The notes under the pieces: generated by a model
What the model was told of the DNA's origin: nothing
The model's database searches: none
What the model saw: only the letters and a program-made list of their open reading frames with translations
Part shown: piece by piece, positions 46,291 through 58,552 of the stretch
Position numbering within the stretch: the first letter of the stretch is position 1
Layout of the letters: every line of letters begins with the position of its first letter
NCBI GenBank assembly: GCA_029255685.2
Contig: CM055315.2
Span: forward strand, 73,561,681 to 73,625,680
Reading direction: 5' to 3'
Source of the DNA: Silene conica
Taxonomy: Eukaryota > Streptophyta > Magnoliopsida > Caryophyllales > Caryophyllaceae
Length of the DNA: 64,000 nucleotides
Program-made: the position numbers and the translations under genes

Positions 46291-46297
46291 GAATGAA

Positions 46298-48040
46298 TGT
46301 TGAATGTTTGTGTTATTATTTGATAGCAATTACAGTAGAGCATAATAGACTTATATAGTACAAACAAGAGTAGGCTAGGGAAAGTGAAAGGCTACAATAA
46401 AGAGGGAATATGGACAGAAGGAGAGATAGAGTGAATGCTAGTAATGAGTTCCTGATTAGTGGGAATTTACTGCTCAACATCCCCCGCAAGATGGACGGCC
46501 TATGGGAAAGACCAATCTTGGACATGAGCATTTGGAACCGAGGACGTGCTAAGGGCTTGGTGAGAGCATCGGCAAGTTGATCATCATTAGCAATGGGGAC
46601 AACACGTAGTGTACCACCTTGGACCTTTTCGCGAACAAAGTGGTAATCAAGAGCCAGATGCTTCATACGACTATGGAACACGGGATTGGCACTTAAGCTA
46701 GTAGCGCCAAGGTTGTCGCAATAGATAGCAGGTGGAGCAGCAATTCGTACCCCGAGCTCAGAAAAGAGATTAGAGAGCCAAACCAGCTCGGCAGCAGCAT
46801 TTGCAATTAAGCGGTACTCAGCCTCGGTGGAGGAGCGAGCGACCGTACGTTGCTTTTTCGAACTCCATGACAGAATATTGCGGCCTAGGTAGACAACGTA
46901 GGCAGCAGTGGAGGTAAGATCAATAGGATTGTCGCCCCAATCAGAGTCTGAATAAGCGTGAAGGCTGAGCGGGGAATGACTGAAAATCGTAATTCCATGG
47001 GACGGCGTACCAGCAAGGTAGCGCAACAGGCGCTTCAGGGCATTCCAGTGGGACACCGTAGGAGCGTGCATAAATTGGGAGAGCTTATTGACGGCATAGG
47101 CAATGTCCGGCCTGGTTAGGGACAGATATTGGAGTCCGCCAGCCAGAGTTCGGAACTTAGTCGGATCATCAAATTTCGGTCCATCATTAAGGTGAAGAGG
47201 AGCGGACGCGTCCATAGGTGTCGTGGCTGCCTTGGCGTCGAGCATATGGGCGCGGGTGAGGAGATCAAGCGTATATTTCTGTTGATTCAGAAACAGACCG
47301 TGGGAGCAAGTCTGCACTTCAACACCGAGGAAGTAGTTGAGAGGACCAAGATCCTTGAGGGAGAACTTGACCGAGAGGGCAGCAATGAAGGCAATTACTT
47401 GAGGAGAAGAAGCACCTGTAACAATAATATCATCAACATACACGAGGATAAATAACGGGTTAGTGCCATTGTGAATAAACAAGGAGGTGTCACAGATAGA
47501 GTTTGTGAAACCAACGCCTAGGAGATATGTTCGGAGTTCAGTGTACCAGGCCCGAGGGGCTTGCTTCAAGCCATAAAGAGCCTTACGCAATTTGCAGACA
47601 TAGGTTGGGTTGGTAGGATCGACAAAACCTTGTGGCTGAGCCATGTAGACAACATCGGTTAAGGTGCCTTGAAGGAAGGCATCGTTTATGTCTAGTTGAC
47701 GGAGCGACCAACCATTGGTAACGGCAAGAGTAAGAAGTAGACGGACCGTGATTGGCTTAATGACAGGGCTAAAAGTTTCCGAGTAGTCGAGGCCGGGGCG
47801 TTGGTGAAAACCTTTAGCGACAAGGCGGGCTTTATGTTGGTGAATGGAGCCATCGGGATTGTATTTCATCCGAAAAACCCACTTACAACCAACGATGTTT
47901 TGGGACGGAGAGGGAGGAACGGGTTCCCATGTGTGGTTTTTCTGAAGGGCTTGGTATTGGGTTTCCATGGCGGATCGCCAAGTCGGGTCGAGGAGAGCTT
48001 GCTTAGCGGTTGTGGGTTCGGGACAGCGTAGCCAGAACAT
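46298..48040 (-). mobile_element. Copia LTR retrotransposon, truncated
   Basis: The 3' part of a Copia lies on the minus strand. The reverse transcriptase (about 47050-47950) has GCKWVFRMKYNPDGS and ILVYVDDIIVTG. The RNase H (about 46540-46990) has STEAEYRLIANAAAELVWL and KHLALDYHFVREK. Downstream comes a purine tract, TGCGGGGGATG, then a 3' LTR of about 180 bp (46298-46477, left edge approximate). Gag, protease, integrase and the 5' LTR are absent. The part that remains is one long frame, so the truncation is probably fairly young, but the element is broken. Confidence 0.88.
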
Positions 48041-49330
48041 ATACTTGGTATAAAATCAATAAATCATAAAAAGAGTCTATACTAAATTTTCACATAAATT
48101 ATTTGTAAAATCGGAAATCGGAAAAAATAATAATTTATAAAACATTTTATAAATATTAATCATATTTTAAAAAAGTGTGTAATATGGCTTTAATTAAATG
48201 AAGTTATAAAAATTGGTGGGCCTTAGTATATTGATGAGGTGGCTTCGCCAAATTCCTTTAAATGATTCTCTTTTAATAAAGAAAAGATTTGACTACGGAG
48301 TATTATTGTGTCTTCAAATTTCATTTAATTGGTTCTTAGTATTCCGTTTGTTCCGGTTAATTATTGTTCTTTATATTTTAGAATTATATTTGAAGAGGAA
48401 ATTTGATCTTTGGCCACCTATTTTTTTCATAGTTGTTGTCCCAAAATCTTGGGACAATAATTGACCGGGACGGATAGTACTTAATTTAAGGACTTTTTAA
48501 AGTTTGAAAACTATGTGTATTGTGTATACAATAGCAGCATATTTTGGTCATATTTCACGGCCAAACTTTGATTTATTGAGCAATAAATTCAGTAGACACT
48601 GACCAACATTAGTCCAATTGACTTATTGACCTCCAATACTCCATCAATCTCGGATCATTTACAAATCAAACTAGTCATCCCCGAGTTATGACTCCAAATT
48701 AAAATAAAATACTCTATACAAAATTTACATTTTAGTCTGTAGATTTGGACAAATCTTTTAGCTCCGTAAATAAATTCGATGTAATATCATTAGTTCAATA
48801 GTTTCTGACATTATAATAAAGTTTTTTAGTTTACTTTTAAAAATGATGAGTTTTACTATGAAGTTTTTGAGCTCATGTACTAAAATATTAAGCTAAAAAA
48901 TTATAATAAAACTCAAAATATTATCTTATAAACTTAATTTACTCTGAGTTTTAACGGAAAAAAAAATTAAAATCTAATTTATGAACTTTAATAAGCTAAA
49001 AAGAATACATATATTCGCAAAAACAAAGAAAGTTTAAAGTAATAAACTTTAAAAAATACACAAATGATCGAAAACAAATAAAGGTTGAGGTAATCAATGC
49101 ATTATTCTTTTTCTCATCTTAACTGGTTGTCCATAAGTTTCATTAATCACTAATTTATAGCTTCGATTTTTAATATAATTATGAAATGCAGTAATGAGGG
49201 AAAAATTTATTAGTTCAAATGTTGCCTATTTCTACAAGACAAATTAGTTAGTTAAGAAGTCAAGTGTCACCTTTACAAGTTACAACAAATTTGTTAAACT
49301 AAGATAAATTGTAAGCTTTTTATAAACTTA
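48041..49330. other. AT-rich intergenic, no gene seen
   Basis: Only short reading frames with no domain. A gggacggatagta end near 48465 may be a MITE remnant. Confidence 0.5.
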
Positions 49331-50202
49331 CTAGTTTTTAACCCGTGCAAAATTACACGGGTATACTTTTAATTACATTGATATAATCATTAATATTTAA
49401 AAATGTTAAACAAAAATACATGTATATTTTGTACTTTATTTCTTTTATAATGATAATAGTTTAAAACACGTGCAGAAATTAAAAGAGTTTGAACTTTACA
49501 CGTGTTTTAAATTCGTGAAAAAATGCACGAACTTAGTGTTAAAAGATGATTACAAAATTTTTAGATCTACGCATTTTAGTGGATAAGCTCAATATCTATA
49601 ACGAATTCCTTTAGAGTTTATTTTAACGGAATTCTCTAAAATCTTCTTAACAGAGTTTTATAGTTCAATTCATTTATTTTGTTAACTTTTTGTAGATCTC
49701 ATTTTTAAAATTGTAAATTAAAACAATCTTATTTATTAATAAATTTTTGTTGAAAACTATTTCTTATTTAAAAAATTACTCAAATTTAGAAATATCACGA
49801 AAATTTGCTTCTATGATGGTCAAAATGTTTGAGTTAAAAGCTTGTAAAATAGTATAATTACGTTATTTGTTTTATCATTTTTTTGTCATTTATATTTTCA
49901 TTGTCTAATAATGATTTTTTTCATTTTTTGATTTTATTTTTTTATTATTGATAGACTATATGAACTATTGAAAAAATTTTGCATTTTCATATTGTATTAT
50001 TTATGCAACATAAATGGAATCGAGGATCGTGGTTCATTGAAGTTTGTAGTGATTATTCGGTGAAACTTTATTAACGAAGTGGGTTTTTTATAAGTTAATT
50101 CCACATTTTTTATGGTGGGTCCTACATTTATTAAAAATAAAAAATATGATGTGATGATGTGGACGCACGAAATTGCACGAAATGTTTTTATATTAATATA
50201 GA
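49331..50202 (-). mobile_element. non-autonomous Helitron, 872 bp
   Basis: On the minus strand it starts TCTATATTAATATAAAAACA at 50202. It ends with the hairpin CCCGTGTAATTTTGCACGGG, then TTAAAAA and CTAG at 49331. The flanks are A on the left and T on the right of the + strand, which is the A/T target of Helitrons. No coding region inside. Confidence 0.65.
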
Positions 50203-50711
50203 TAAGATAGTAATAAACACTGTTGACTATTGGCAATAATAAACTTGTATACACTGAAGAAACCAACAACAAACAATCAAAAACAAGGGAATAATATTTA
50301 TTTTGGTACAAATAATAATTGACTTATGTATTGAAAGATTCTAAAGCAAGCAATTAACAATAAGGGAGTATTAAACTCAGTAAAGCTCACTAACTAATAT
50401 ATAGGTGGGTGATTATTGATGAACCAAACTTGGCTAATCAGTAATCATTAGCGGGTTAACGGTAATCTACTCATTTTTGAGAGGAATTTTAAATTTGCGA
50501 GGTGCTTGAATTTAAAGAGAGGAAATATAATGTTAGTAACCTTGTATATGACTATATGAATACCTAATCCAAAAAATACCTCTCATTCAATCAATAAAAA
50601 TTTTATATTTCTAAATATACCTCGACAAAAAGTTACTAAAAAGGTAAAATCCACTAATTTATTAAGTTATATTATACCTTCATTATTGATTGAATTAGGG
50701 ATTAGAGTAGG
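50203..50711. other. intergenic, no gene seen
   Basis: AT-rich, without recognisable features. Confidence 0.5.
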
Positions 50712-50720
50712 ATAAAACAT

Positions 50721-51992
50721 GGGGCTTATAAAACGTCGTCGACGTTTTATAACAAATCGTCGACGTTTTTCATAAAATTTACTTTCATTGCCCTTACTCT
50801 CCATCTCTCTAACTTTTCTCTCCTCTAAACTCTCCCAAACTCTCCCAAACAACAACACTTCAAAAATCTTCGATGTTCGACATCTTCATTTACGAGATTA
50901 AAACGTTACATAAATAAAAATAAACAACTTTTCATAAAAAAATAATAAAATACAAAATAAATTCAAAATTACACAAAATTAACAACTTAAATAATATAAA
51001 CTACCCATTTAAATACAAAATTAACAAATTTTTATACAAAAATATAAATTACCCATTTAAATACAAAATTAACAACTTTTTATAAAAAAAGAAAAAGTTT
51101 TAACTTTTAAAATTGAAAATATACGGTTAAAACGAAATAAAAAAGTCCGAACCATGAATGAACTTTGAATTTCAATGTCCGACTATGGGAAGGACATTGA
51201 ATTCCAACGTCCAAACCCATGGAGGACATTGAAACCAAACGTCCAAGCCAACCATGGACATAGAATTCCCACGTCCAAACCCATGGAGGACGTGTGGATT
51301 CTACATCATGTCCATGAGGGACGTGAAAATTTTTGGTCCTCACCCATCATGGACGTTGAAGTCCAACGTCCTCCCCACCTATGGACGTGTGATTTTCAGG
51401 TCTTACCTACCCATGGACGTGAAAAATCACCGTCCTCTACTACTACGGACTTGAAAAATCCATTTCTCTTCCTTTACATACCCAAATCAATCAAAAACAA
51501 CTACAATTACAACTAAATCGGCAACATACAACACTAACAACAACAAACAACACTAACAACACCAAAAAAAAATCACAAATTGAAGAAGAAATTGAAAAAA
51601 TTAACAAAAACAACAAAATGAACAACAATTCAAATTTAAACAACAACAACAACAACAACAAAACAACAACAACAACAACAAAATAACATAAATGAAAGAT
51701 TCGCATACATTATTACTAGCCTAATTAACATCAAATTATACAACTAAAACTAAATTAATAAAAAAAACAAACACTAACCTCGTGGTGGTGGTCCTGCGGT
51801 GGTCGTGGAAGTGTTGTGGCAGTGGGGCTCGTGTGGCGGTGTGGTCGTGTGGTGGTGTCGGCAGGGAAGATTAAGGGAGTAAGGGAGAGGGAGAGTTTGG
51901 GAGGATGAGTGAATGAATAAGGGTAGTTTGGTCTTTTTTTTTTAATTTCGTCGACGACTTGTTATACAACGTCGAAGACGTTTCGTAACCCG
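50721..51992. mobile_element. Mutator-like non-autonomous element
   Basis: Ends GGGGCTTATAAAACGTCGTC and, complement of the right end, CCGGGTTACGAAACGTC. Behind these, about 60 bp of further inverted similarity contains TAACAA.TCGTCGACG. The 9-bp flanks ataaaacat (50712-50720) and gtaaaacat (51993-52001) differ at one base. A 9-bp duplication fits Mutator-like elements. The interior contains a minisatellite (51165-51460), AAC microsatellites (51530-51685) and a GT-rich stretch (51780-51860). No transposase. Confidence 0.72.
51165..51460. repeat. irregular minisatellite with atggac/gtcc words
   Basis: About eight irregular units of 35-45 bp built on ccatggacgt and aattccaacgtcc in alternating orientation. 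Frames across it on either strand are repeat by-products. Confidence 0.65.
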
Positions 51993-52061
51993 GTAAAACA
52001 TCTTGCAAACTTCTCGTACATAAGTAGTTTTCTTACATGAGAGTCTTTTTCATATCTTATA

Positions 52062-52319
52062 CTCCCTCCATTTTTATCCAAATAACAACTTTGCTTTTTC
52101 ACGTTTGTTAACGCACGTTTTATGTGCTTAATATCTGTAGCTACGTATTTGTAAAAACTATAAAAGTTATCTATTTTCAATCTTCTCGTAAATACGAATT
52201 AAACAAGACCCCACATGGATATATTTTTTCTTATGTATTGAGAGAAAATTGAGATTGAAGGTTGATTTGTGAATAGTGTACAAAAACCAAATTTGCTATT
52301 TGGATAAAAGTGGAGGGAG
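52062..52319. mobile_element. Stowaway MITE
   Basis: Ends CTCCCTCCATTTTTATCCAA and its complement, TA on both sides (52060-52061 and 52320-52321). 258 bp. Confidence 0.92.
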
Positions 52320-52924
52320 TATATAAAAGAAACAACCACAGTGCTGAGGTGTGAGCCTGTGGTTGAAAGTCAATTTTTCAAAGAAAATTACGGTGGACCC
52401 TCCATGTTCTTGGAATGATTTAATTGTTTTTATACATATACCGATTAAATTGTTTCCTATAAATGACACTCGTATACGATATATATAATACTATTAATAT
52501 GAGAACACTGCTTCATTATTTTTAACAATAACCTTATCAATTATTAGTAGCTCACGAAAAATATTAAACTACTAACTACTCATATAAAAGAATTGACTTT
52601 AAACACCCAAAAATGTAAAAAATGGCAGACGAAAAAATATACAAAAAAACTTTTAAAAAATCACGTGAATGGCTTTTTCAATAAATCAATCGTTACTCAA
52701 GAGTGACGGGTAAGAGTCTCAGATAAAAAATTTGGAAAGAACAAATGGCAAAAATAACAAATTATTAAAAATTGCATAAAAAATATCTTTTTTGTCATTA
52801 AAGATTAAAAGTTACTAGAATTAAAAAAAGCCAAAAAATAATTTGAGAATAATACAACTAAGAAAAAAAAACAAAATGTGTAAATGGAACATTCACATAT
52901 ATAATACAATAAAAATTGAAAATA
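52320..52924. other. intergenic, no gene seen
   Basis: It starts with a palindromic repeat, aaccacagtgctgaggtg and cctgtggttgaaagt (52335-52372), related to the one at 25424-25460 in the opposite orientation. The rest is AT-rich. Confidence 0.5.
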
Positions 52925-53778
52925 TTTAATTATTGTAAGTATTCAATTAATTCTTTTGCAAATTGAGAAGAATGAAAGAGGAGATGGATAAGCTGAAGAA
53001 ATAAGAAGAATGAAAGAAGAGATGGATAAGATGTCTTCTTATTTGCAAATTGTAACAGTGGTTGGCGTCCACAGGATAGGGATCCAAGAGACCCGGATTA
53101 TGGAGGTGGCAGTGGGGCGGGAACATCTTTTCCGGTATCTTAGCTAGTGTCTCTTGTTTTTAGTTTTATGGATTATGGATTATGGATTATGGAGACTCGA
53201 ATTTGGTACTTTGTAATCCGAATCAGTTTTATATATTTAAGTTTCAGATGTTTGACATCATTTGGGTTGTGCGCTGCTCTTGTTGGTTTTGCTTGCAGGT
53301 TTATAAGTAATAGCTACGGATTTGGCTAGGACAAAATAGGATTTTACGGCAAAAGACATGTACAATTAGCGACCGAACATGTAAAATTGACGACCATTAT
53401 CGGTCGCTAACCTTCTGTTTCTTTTTTTCCATTAGCGACCAAATAGCGACTGATAGTGGTCGCCAAATTAGCGACTAATGTCAGTCGCTAAATTAGCGAC
53501 TGAAATTAGTCGCTAAATTAGCGACTGATGTTGGTCGGTAATTTAGCGACTGATGGCGGTCGCTAATTTAGCCACTGTTGTCGGTCGCTAATTTAGCGAC
53601 CATCATTGGTCGCCCGTCTTATTTTTTTCAGTCGCTAAGATTGGCGACCAACATCGGTCGCTAGAAGCGACCATGCCTTGCGACTAAGGGCGGGCAACTG
53701 GTCTTGGTCGCTAAAATAGGAAGGGCGACTGAAAACGGTCGCTATTTTCAGTCGCAAATGGAAGTATCTGTTGTAGTG
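52925..53778 (+). mobile_element. CACTA remnant (right end only)
   Basis: The right end reads ttgtagtg at 53778, whose complement starts CACTACAACAGATACTTCC. It is preceded by an array of ggtcgctaatttagcgac subterminal repeats (53368-53760). At about 52970-53140 a coding remnant resembles the tail of a CACTA ORF1 protein: RMKEEMDKM followed after a frame change by DPRDPDYGGGSGAGTSF and a stop, like the Pro/Gly tail of the protein at 41793-42224. The left end is missing. Confidence 0.65.
53368..53760. promoter_or_regulatory. subterminal array, tagcgactg motif
   Basis: More than a dozen copies of tagcgac or gtcgcta in alternating orientation, commonly as ggtcgctaatttagcgactg. Equivalent in position to the TNPA-binding arrays of En/Spm; a different motif from the tgacgg CACTA. 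Confidence 0.75.
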
Positions 53779-54111
53779 TCTTAATGGTTTAATGAAAGAC
53801 TATAGATAATGAAAAGAAAAAGTCTCATACTAAGAATTGAAAGACAATAATGTGAGATTTAGGCGATAGCCTAAATTTATGATTGTATTTATATAATGTA
53901 GGATTTGTATGGCGGTGTGCATTTAGGCAATTAGGGCGATAAACAATTTGAGAATGGGAAATGAGATATAGACTTTGTAGGATTATGAGTTGATTGCTAG
54001 ATCATATTGTTCCGGATTAAATACGTAGGTTTTTAAATGACTTAAGACCCTGTTCTTTTCGGCTGAAACGAGCTGAATTGAATAAATTGGAGTAGAGCTT
54101 AATCGAACTAA

Positions 54112-54921
54112 GACCCTGTTCTTTCTGGCTTTTTAGAGCTGAACTGAACTGAGCTGAATTGAATGAGGCTGAGCTGAACTGAACTGAACTGAACTGAGCT
54201 GAACTGAATCGAGCTGAGCTGAGCTGAACTGAACTGAACTGAACTGAATTTAATCGAGCTGAACTGAACTTAATGGAGCTGAATGAAACGGAAATTAACA
54301 GAAATAAACTGAATATAAATGTTTAATTAAAGTGTAATAACTAATAATATTATTATTATTATTAATAATAATAATATAAAAAAAGATTGATTAATATAAA
54401 TTTTGCGATTTTTTAAAAAATAATTATATTATTAAAGTAACCATATCTAGGCCAAATGATCATTTTATTAAAGTGTTGTCCAAACTAACCATATATAGGC
54501 TAAAAAAATGTATTTACTTAGTTTAATCACTTGAATCCACGTCTACACTTCATAATTTCATTCGGATGCATAAACTTGGTATTCCAGTTATACAACATCA
54601 AAGTATTCAAGGAAGAACAAATTCAAACATGGATAACAAAGAACGGAAGAAACTCATGAATAAAGTTCGAAAAGAAATTAAAAAAAAATAGGGTGTGATA
54701 TTGGTGTCTATAATGACCTCGATAATGAAGCACATCAAGACGTTACGGAAGTCAATAGCGAAGCAACATAGATGATGTCTTTGTTAATGATATTTATATT
54801 TTCAAGATTATGATTTTCGATTGTTTTAACAAATATTATTATTTGAATAGTCAAATTTTACTTCTCAATTACATTTTCTCCACTCTTTCATGTTTACTAC
54901 TACTACTACTACTACTACTAC

Positions 54922-54955
<34 letters not shown>

Positions 54956-55128
54956 TATTATTATTATAAACAATAAAAATATATATAAAACATTAATAAG
55001 ATGAAGAAATAATAAAAACAACAACAAAAACAACAATACTAATCATAATAATAATAATAATTATTATTAATTAATAATAATAAATAGAATAATAATAATT
55101 AATAAATAAAATAATAATAATAATAATC

Positions 55129-55168
<40 letters not shown>

Positions 55169-55366
55169 TAATAATAATGTGGGCTGAACTTAATAAAGTC
55201 GAGCTGAACTGAACTGAATTGAATGGAGCTGAACTGAACTGAACTGAACTGAACTGAACTGAATGGAGCTGAGCTGAAATGAACTGAGCTGAACTGAGCT
55301 GAACTGAACTGAATAGAGCTGAGCTGAACTGAAACAAGCTGAAAATAAGCCAGAAAGAACATGACC
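54112..55366. mobile_element. Harbinger-like element nested in its own family
   Basis: Ends GACCCTGTTCTTTCTGGCTT and, complement of the right end, GGTCATGTTCTTTCTGGCTT. The repeat taa lies on each side (54109-54111 and 55367-55369). The interior starts and finishes with gagctgaactgaactgaa repeats (54125-54290 and 55185-55345). Between them are AT-rich sequence and TAA/CTA microsatellites (54895-55180). No transposase. Confidence 0.75.
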
Positions 55367-55372
55367 TAAATT

Positions 55373-55923
55373 TAGAGCTGGCAAAAGCTGACCCGACCCG
55401 ATAAACCCGACTCGACCCGCCCGAAACCCGACCCGATACAACCCGAGAATTAGGCGACCCGAAACCGAACCGACCCAACCCGAACCGACCCGCTAACCGA
55501 TAACAGCATTATTTTGTCCAACCCGAATCCGACCCGAACCGACCCGACCCGGCCTGTGACCCGATATTTCTCAACCCGATAGATGACGTTATAATGAATT
55601 GGCTTAATAATGGTTTAAATGACACCAAATTGAGAATTCTTCTTAATTATTTTGACTTAAACTTCAATTAATACATCTATCCATTAATTAAACATAAAAT
55701 TATCATCTAAAATTAAATATATAAGATAAAATATATGTGAATAACCTGACCCGCTAATGACCCGACCCGAATTGTCACCCACCGATAACCCGACCCGAAG
55801 ACGACCCGACATGAACCGAACCGACCCGAACCCGTCACTAACCGACATAACCCGAACCCGATATGACCCGACCTGCTTTGACCCGACCCGTAACCGACCC
55901 GAGTGACCCGATTGCCACCTCTA
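55373..55923. mobile_element. hAT MITE with cccgac repeats
   Basis: Ends TAGAGCTGGCAAAAGC and ATTGCCACCTCTA, inverted, with a perfect 8-bp repeat, cctaaatt (55365-55372 and 55924-55931). Both ends are runs of acccgacccg with a separate AT-rich centre. Its duplication overlaps the edge of the Harbinger-like element, so it inserted after that one. Short reading frames over the repeats are not genes. Confidence 0.88.
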
Positions 55924-56034
55924 CCTAAATTGAGTGGAACTGAGGTAGAGTAAATTTAGTTGAATTAAAAGTTACTTTTCTGAAAAGATTAATTGAAAAT
56001 AATTGATTAAACGTAAATAAAAGTTAACGGAATA

Positions 56035-56292
56035 CTCCCTCCATTCATATCCACATTACACATTTCTTTTTTCACGTTTGCCAACGCGTCTTTTGTACGG
56101 TAAATATTGTTAGCTACGTATTTTCAAAAATTATAAAAATTAGATATTAATAATATACTCGTAAAGACGAATAAAACTAGATCCCACATGAATATAATTT
56201 TATTTACGTATCGAGAGAAAATCGAATTTGAATGGTTGTTTGTGAATAATGTGTAAAATAGAAATGTGTAATGTGGATTTGAATGGAGGGAG
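56035..56292. mobile_element. Stowaway MITE
   Basis: Ends CTCCCTCCATTCATATCCAC and its near complement, TA on both sides. 258 bp; interior resembles the copy at 52062-52319. Confidence 0.92.
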
Positions 56293-56636
56293 TACAACCA
56301 ACCAAAATTGAAAGGAGCTGAAATTAAGCCAGAAAGAACAGGGCCTAAGTAGGTGACTAGCTGAACCAATTTATGCAAATGATGACCTATGTGTTAGCTC
56401 TACTCATGGAGTCAATCTTTTACTAATTTTGTATGCCAAATATAATTTTTATATAATAAGCATACAATATTCCCTTTCGAAGCATACTACGACGAGCTTA
56501 CGGGTCATAACAGCCTTCGAGCCTAAAGCAACTGTGTTAATTGAAACTAAAAAAAAAATCATCTTGAATCCAAAGTCTTGCCTAATAAAAAAATTAATTG
56601 ACAATATTTATTCATAACTCCATTTATAATCAAATA

Positions 56637-56894
56637 CTCCTTCCATTCTTTTTATATCACCCCATTTCTTTATACACAGTTACCAACATTCATTTTGTTT
56701 TGATTATATCTTTAGCTACATACTACTAAAAATTATAAAAGTTTGATATTTTTAATGCTCTTATCAAGACAATCCAAAAAAGATCTCACATGAATATATT
56801 TCCGTGAATGGATTGAGAGAAAACTGACGTTGAATACTCGATTGTGAATAGTGTCCAAAAGGGAAAATGAGTGATATAAAAAGAATGGAGGGAG
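56637..56894. mobile_element. Stowaway MITE
   Basis: Ends CTCCTTCCATTCTTTTTATA and its complement, TA on both sides (56635-56636 and 56895-56896). 258 bp. Confidence 0.9.
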
Positions 56895-56896
56895 TA

Positions 56897-58552
56897 TGTG
56901 TTAAGTCTACATTGTGTTTTTTGTCGAGAAGTCTTTTAACTTTTTGCTTATTCATAATATTCGACTCATTTAAAACTTGAGACAGATAGATCAATCTTAA
57001 ATGAGAATACCATCATAAGGGCATTTTTTATTACTACCTACTAAAACAAACATACACTTACAACTTACCCGAATATTATGTTACATTGTCCTAACTTAAT
57101 GCAATAACCAATGAAAATTTCGATGATATGTGAATTAGAAGTCAAAGTTTGACAAAAGACAATATTTAGTCCCTTCTCATTTTGAGGAAAAAAACTTCGT
57201 GATTTTATATTTTGCATTGACATTAAATGAACTGGGTGGAAGTCGATTTTTATCTTTAAGGTTAGTGTTTATATATGATCAACTCCTGCTTTGTTTTTTT
57301 AAGAGTCACATATGTAAATGAATTGAAGTTTTGATTTGTGTTTATGATATGTACATATCTAATAAAACAAATAAGATAGTCTAAAGAAATATTTGATAAA
57401 TTTTAGTAGTACCATTTACTTAAGATTGTACAATTTTTTCCACTTTTTATATCTATTATATTCACATGTGATATATTTTTGAATATAAATTGTATTGTTT
57501 ATATTACCATATCTTTATGACAAATTGGTGATTGCAATTGAAATCATAAAAAAATACTAAGTAAACCTTAATCATAACTGAATCATCATTTTTACATTTT
57601 TTGATAATAAGTTAATAATCACATTTGAAATAGAAAACCCGTACAATTTGCACGGATTTAAGACTATTTTTTAGGCAAAAAGTGGTCACTTTGAAAAATT
57701 GTCATTTTTTAGTTATAAAAATGATAAAGTCCATACTAAAAAAAATGATAATTACTTATCCAAATATAATTTTCATTTATCAACAAGTAATAACTTTCTA
57801 GTTATGACACGTACAACCATTGGAAAATAAAATCACAAATTCTCATTTTTGACGAACATATCCGTCGCAAATTTACGGTAGGTCAGATAATACCCACATA
57901 GGGAAATAAGACAAAAACTAGGTGTCTAAGGAGTAACATTTTGTTTTATCTTATTTGTCAATATGAATAGTATTTGACCCGTTATAAACTTATAACGGAT
58001 ATACGAGTCACTACGAATAGTTCTTGAAACAAAATTTGTGCTTAATGGCTAATAGACATTCCCTACTCATGTCAGTGTAAGCCGTACACACTGATAAAAT
58101 TGTAACAATGATTCATGGGCATTGTGCAAATGATGTAGTTATTATACTAATAAACAAAACCCACCAAACAATAATTAATTAATTAGTGACAAAATAAAAA
58201 TGACAACAACACAATCTTGGCTTTGATGGATTTCTTTATGAAACAAGACATGGGCCACACTTACCTTTAAATGAAAGGTGCATATTTATTAATTAAATTA
58301 AAATTAAATTGAATTAACAAAGAGAAGTATGAATGAACCCACTTCACTCAATAACTCACTCAAACTATCTTATTTGTTCAAGAATATAATTTCCATGTTT
58401 TTTGGCAAACTTATGCCGACACTTGTTGGACTAACAACATCAATAATACAAATATACATTACAATTTTGTTACTAATAATTATACTTGTATTTAACTACC
58501 CAAGCTTCAAACCAATATTCTCATTATTGTTTAATTCTAACTTACATTAAAG
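56897..58552. other. intergenic upstream of the GT61 gene
   Basis: A Helitron-like 3' hairpin on the + strand is at 57639-57667 (ccgtacaatttgcacgg, then atttaaga and ctat, a worn CTRR). A diverged ccgtcgcaa MITE is at about 57834-58025. The last ~250 bp should hold the promoter and 5' leader of the GT61 gene. I could not pick out a convincing TATA box, and a 73-codon upstream frame (58329-58550) is weak as a gene. Confidence 0.5.

Larger units (their letters stand above)
54046..56345. mobile_element. Harbinger-like element (outer)
   Basis: Ends GACCCTGTTCTTTTCGGCTG and gccagaaagaacagggcc, inverted. The 3-bp repeat taa flanks both sides (54043-54045 and 56346-56348). A second member of the same family (54112-55366), a hAT MITE (55373-55923) and a Stowaway (56035-56292) are inserted in it; without these it is only about 230 bp. 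Confidence 0.7.

Noticed and set aside
51491-51706. Leu/Val-rich frame that looks like a membrane protein
   Set aside because: It is the complement of AAC microsatellites.
55071-55478. Ser/Gln/Phe-repeat reading frames on the minus strand
   Set aside because: They translate the gaactgaact array and TAA microsatellite of a Harbinger-like element; the repeated protein is a by-product.
58329-58550. 73-codon hydrophobic frame just before the GT61 ATG
   Set aside because: It ends two bases before the GT61 start and has AT-rich, low-complexity composition. An upstream ORF is possible only if transcription starts unusually far upstream.
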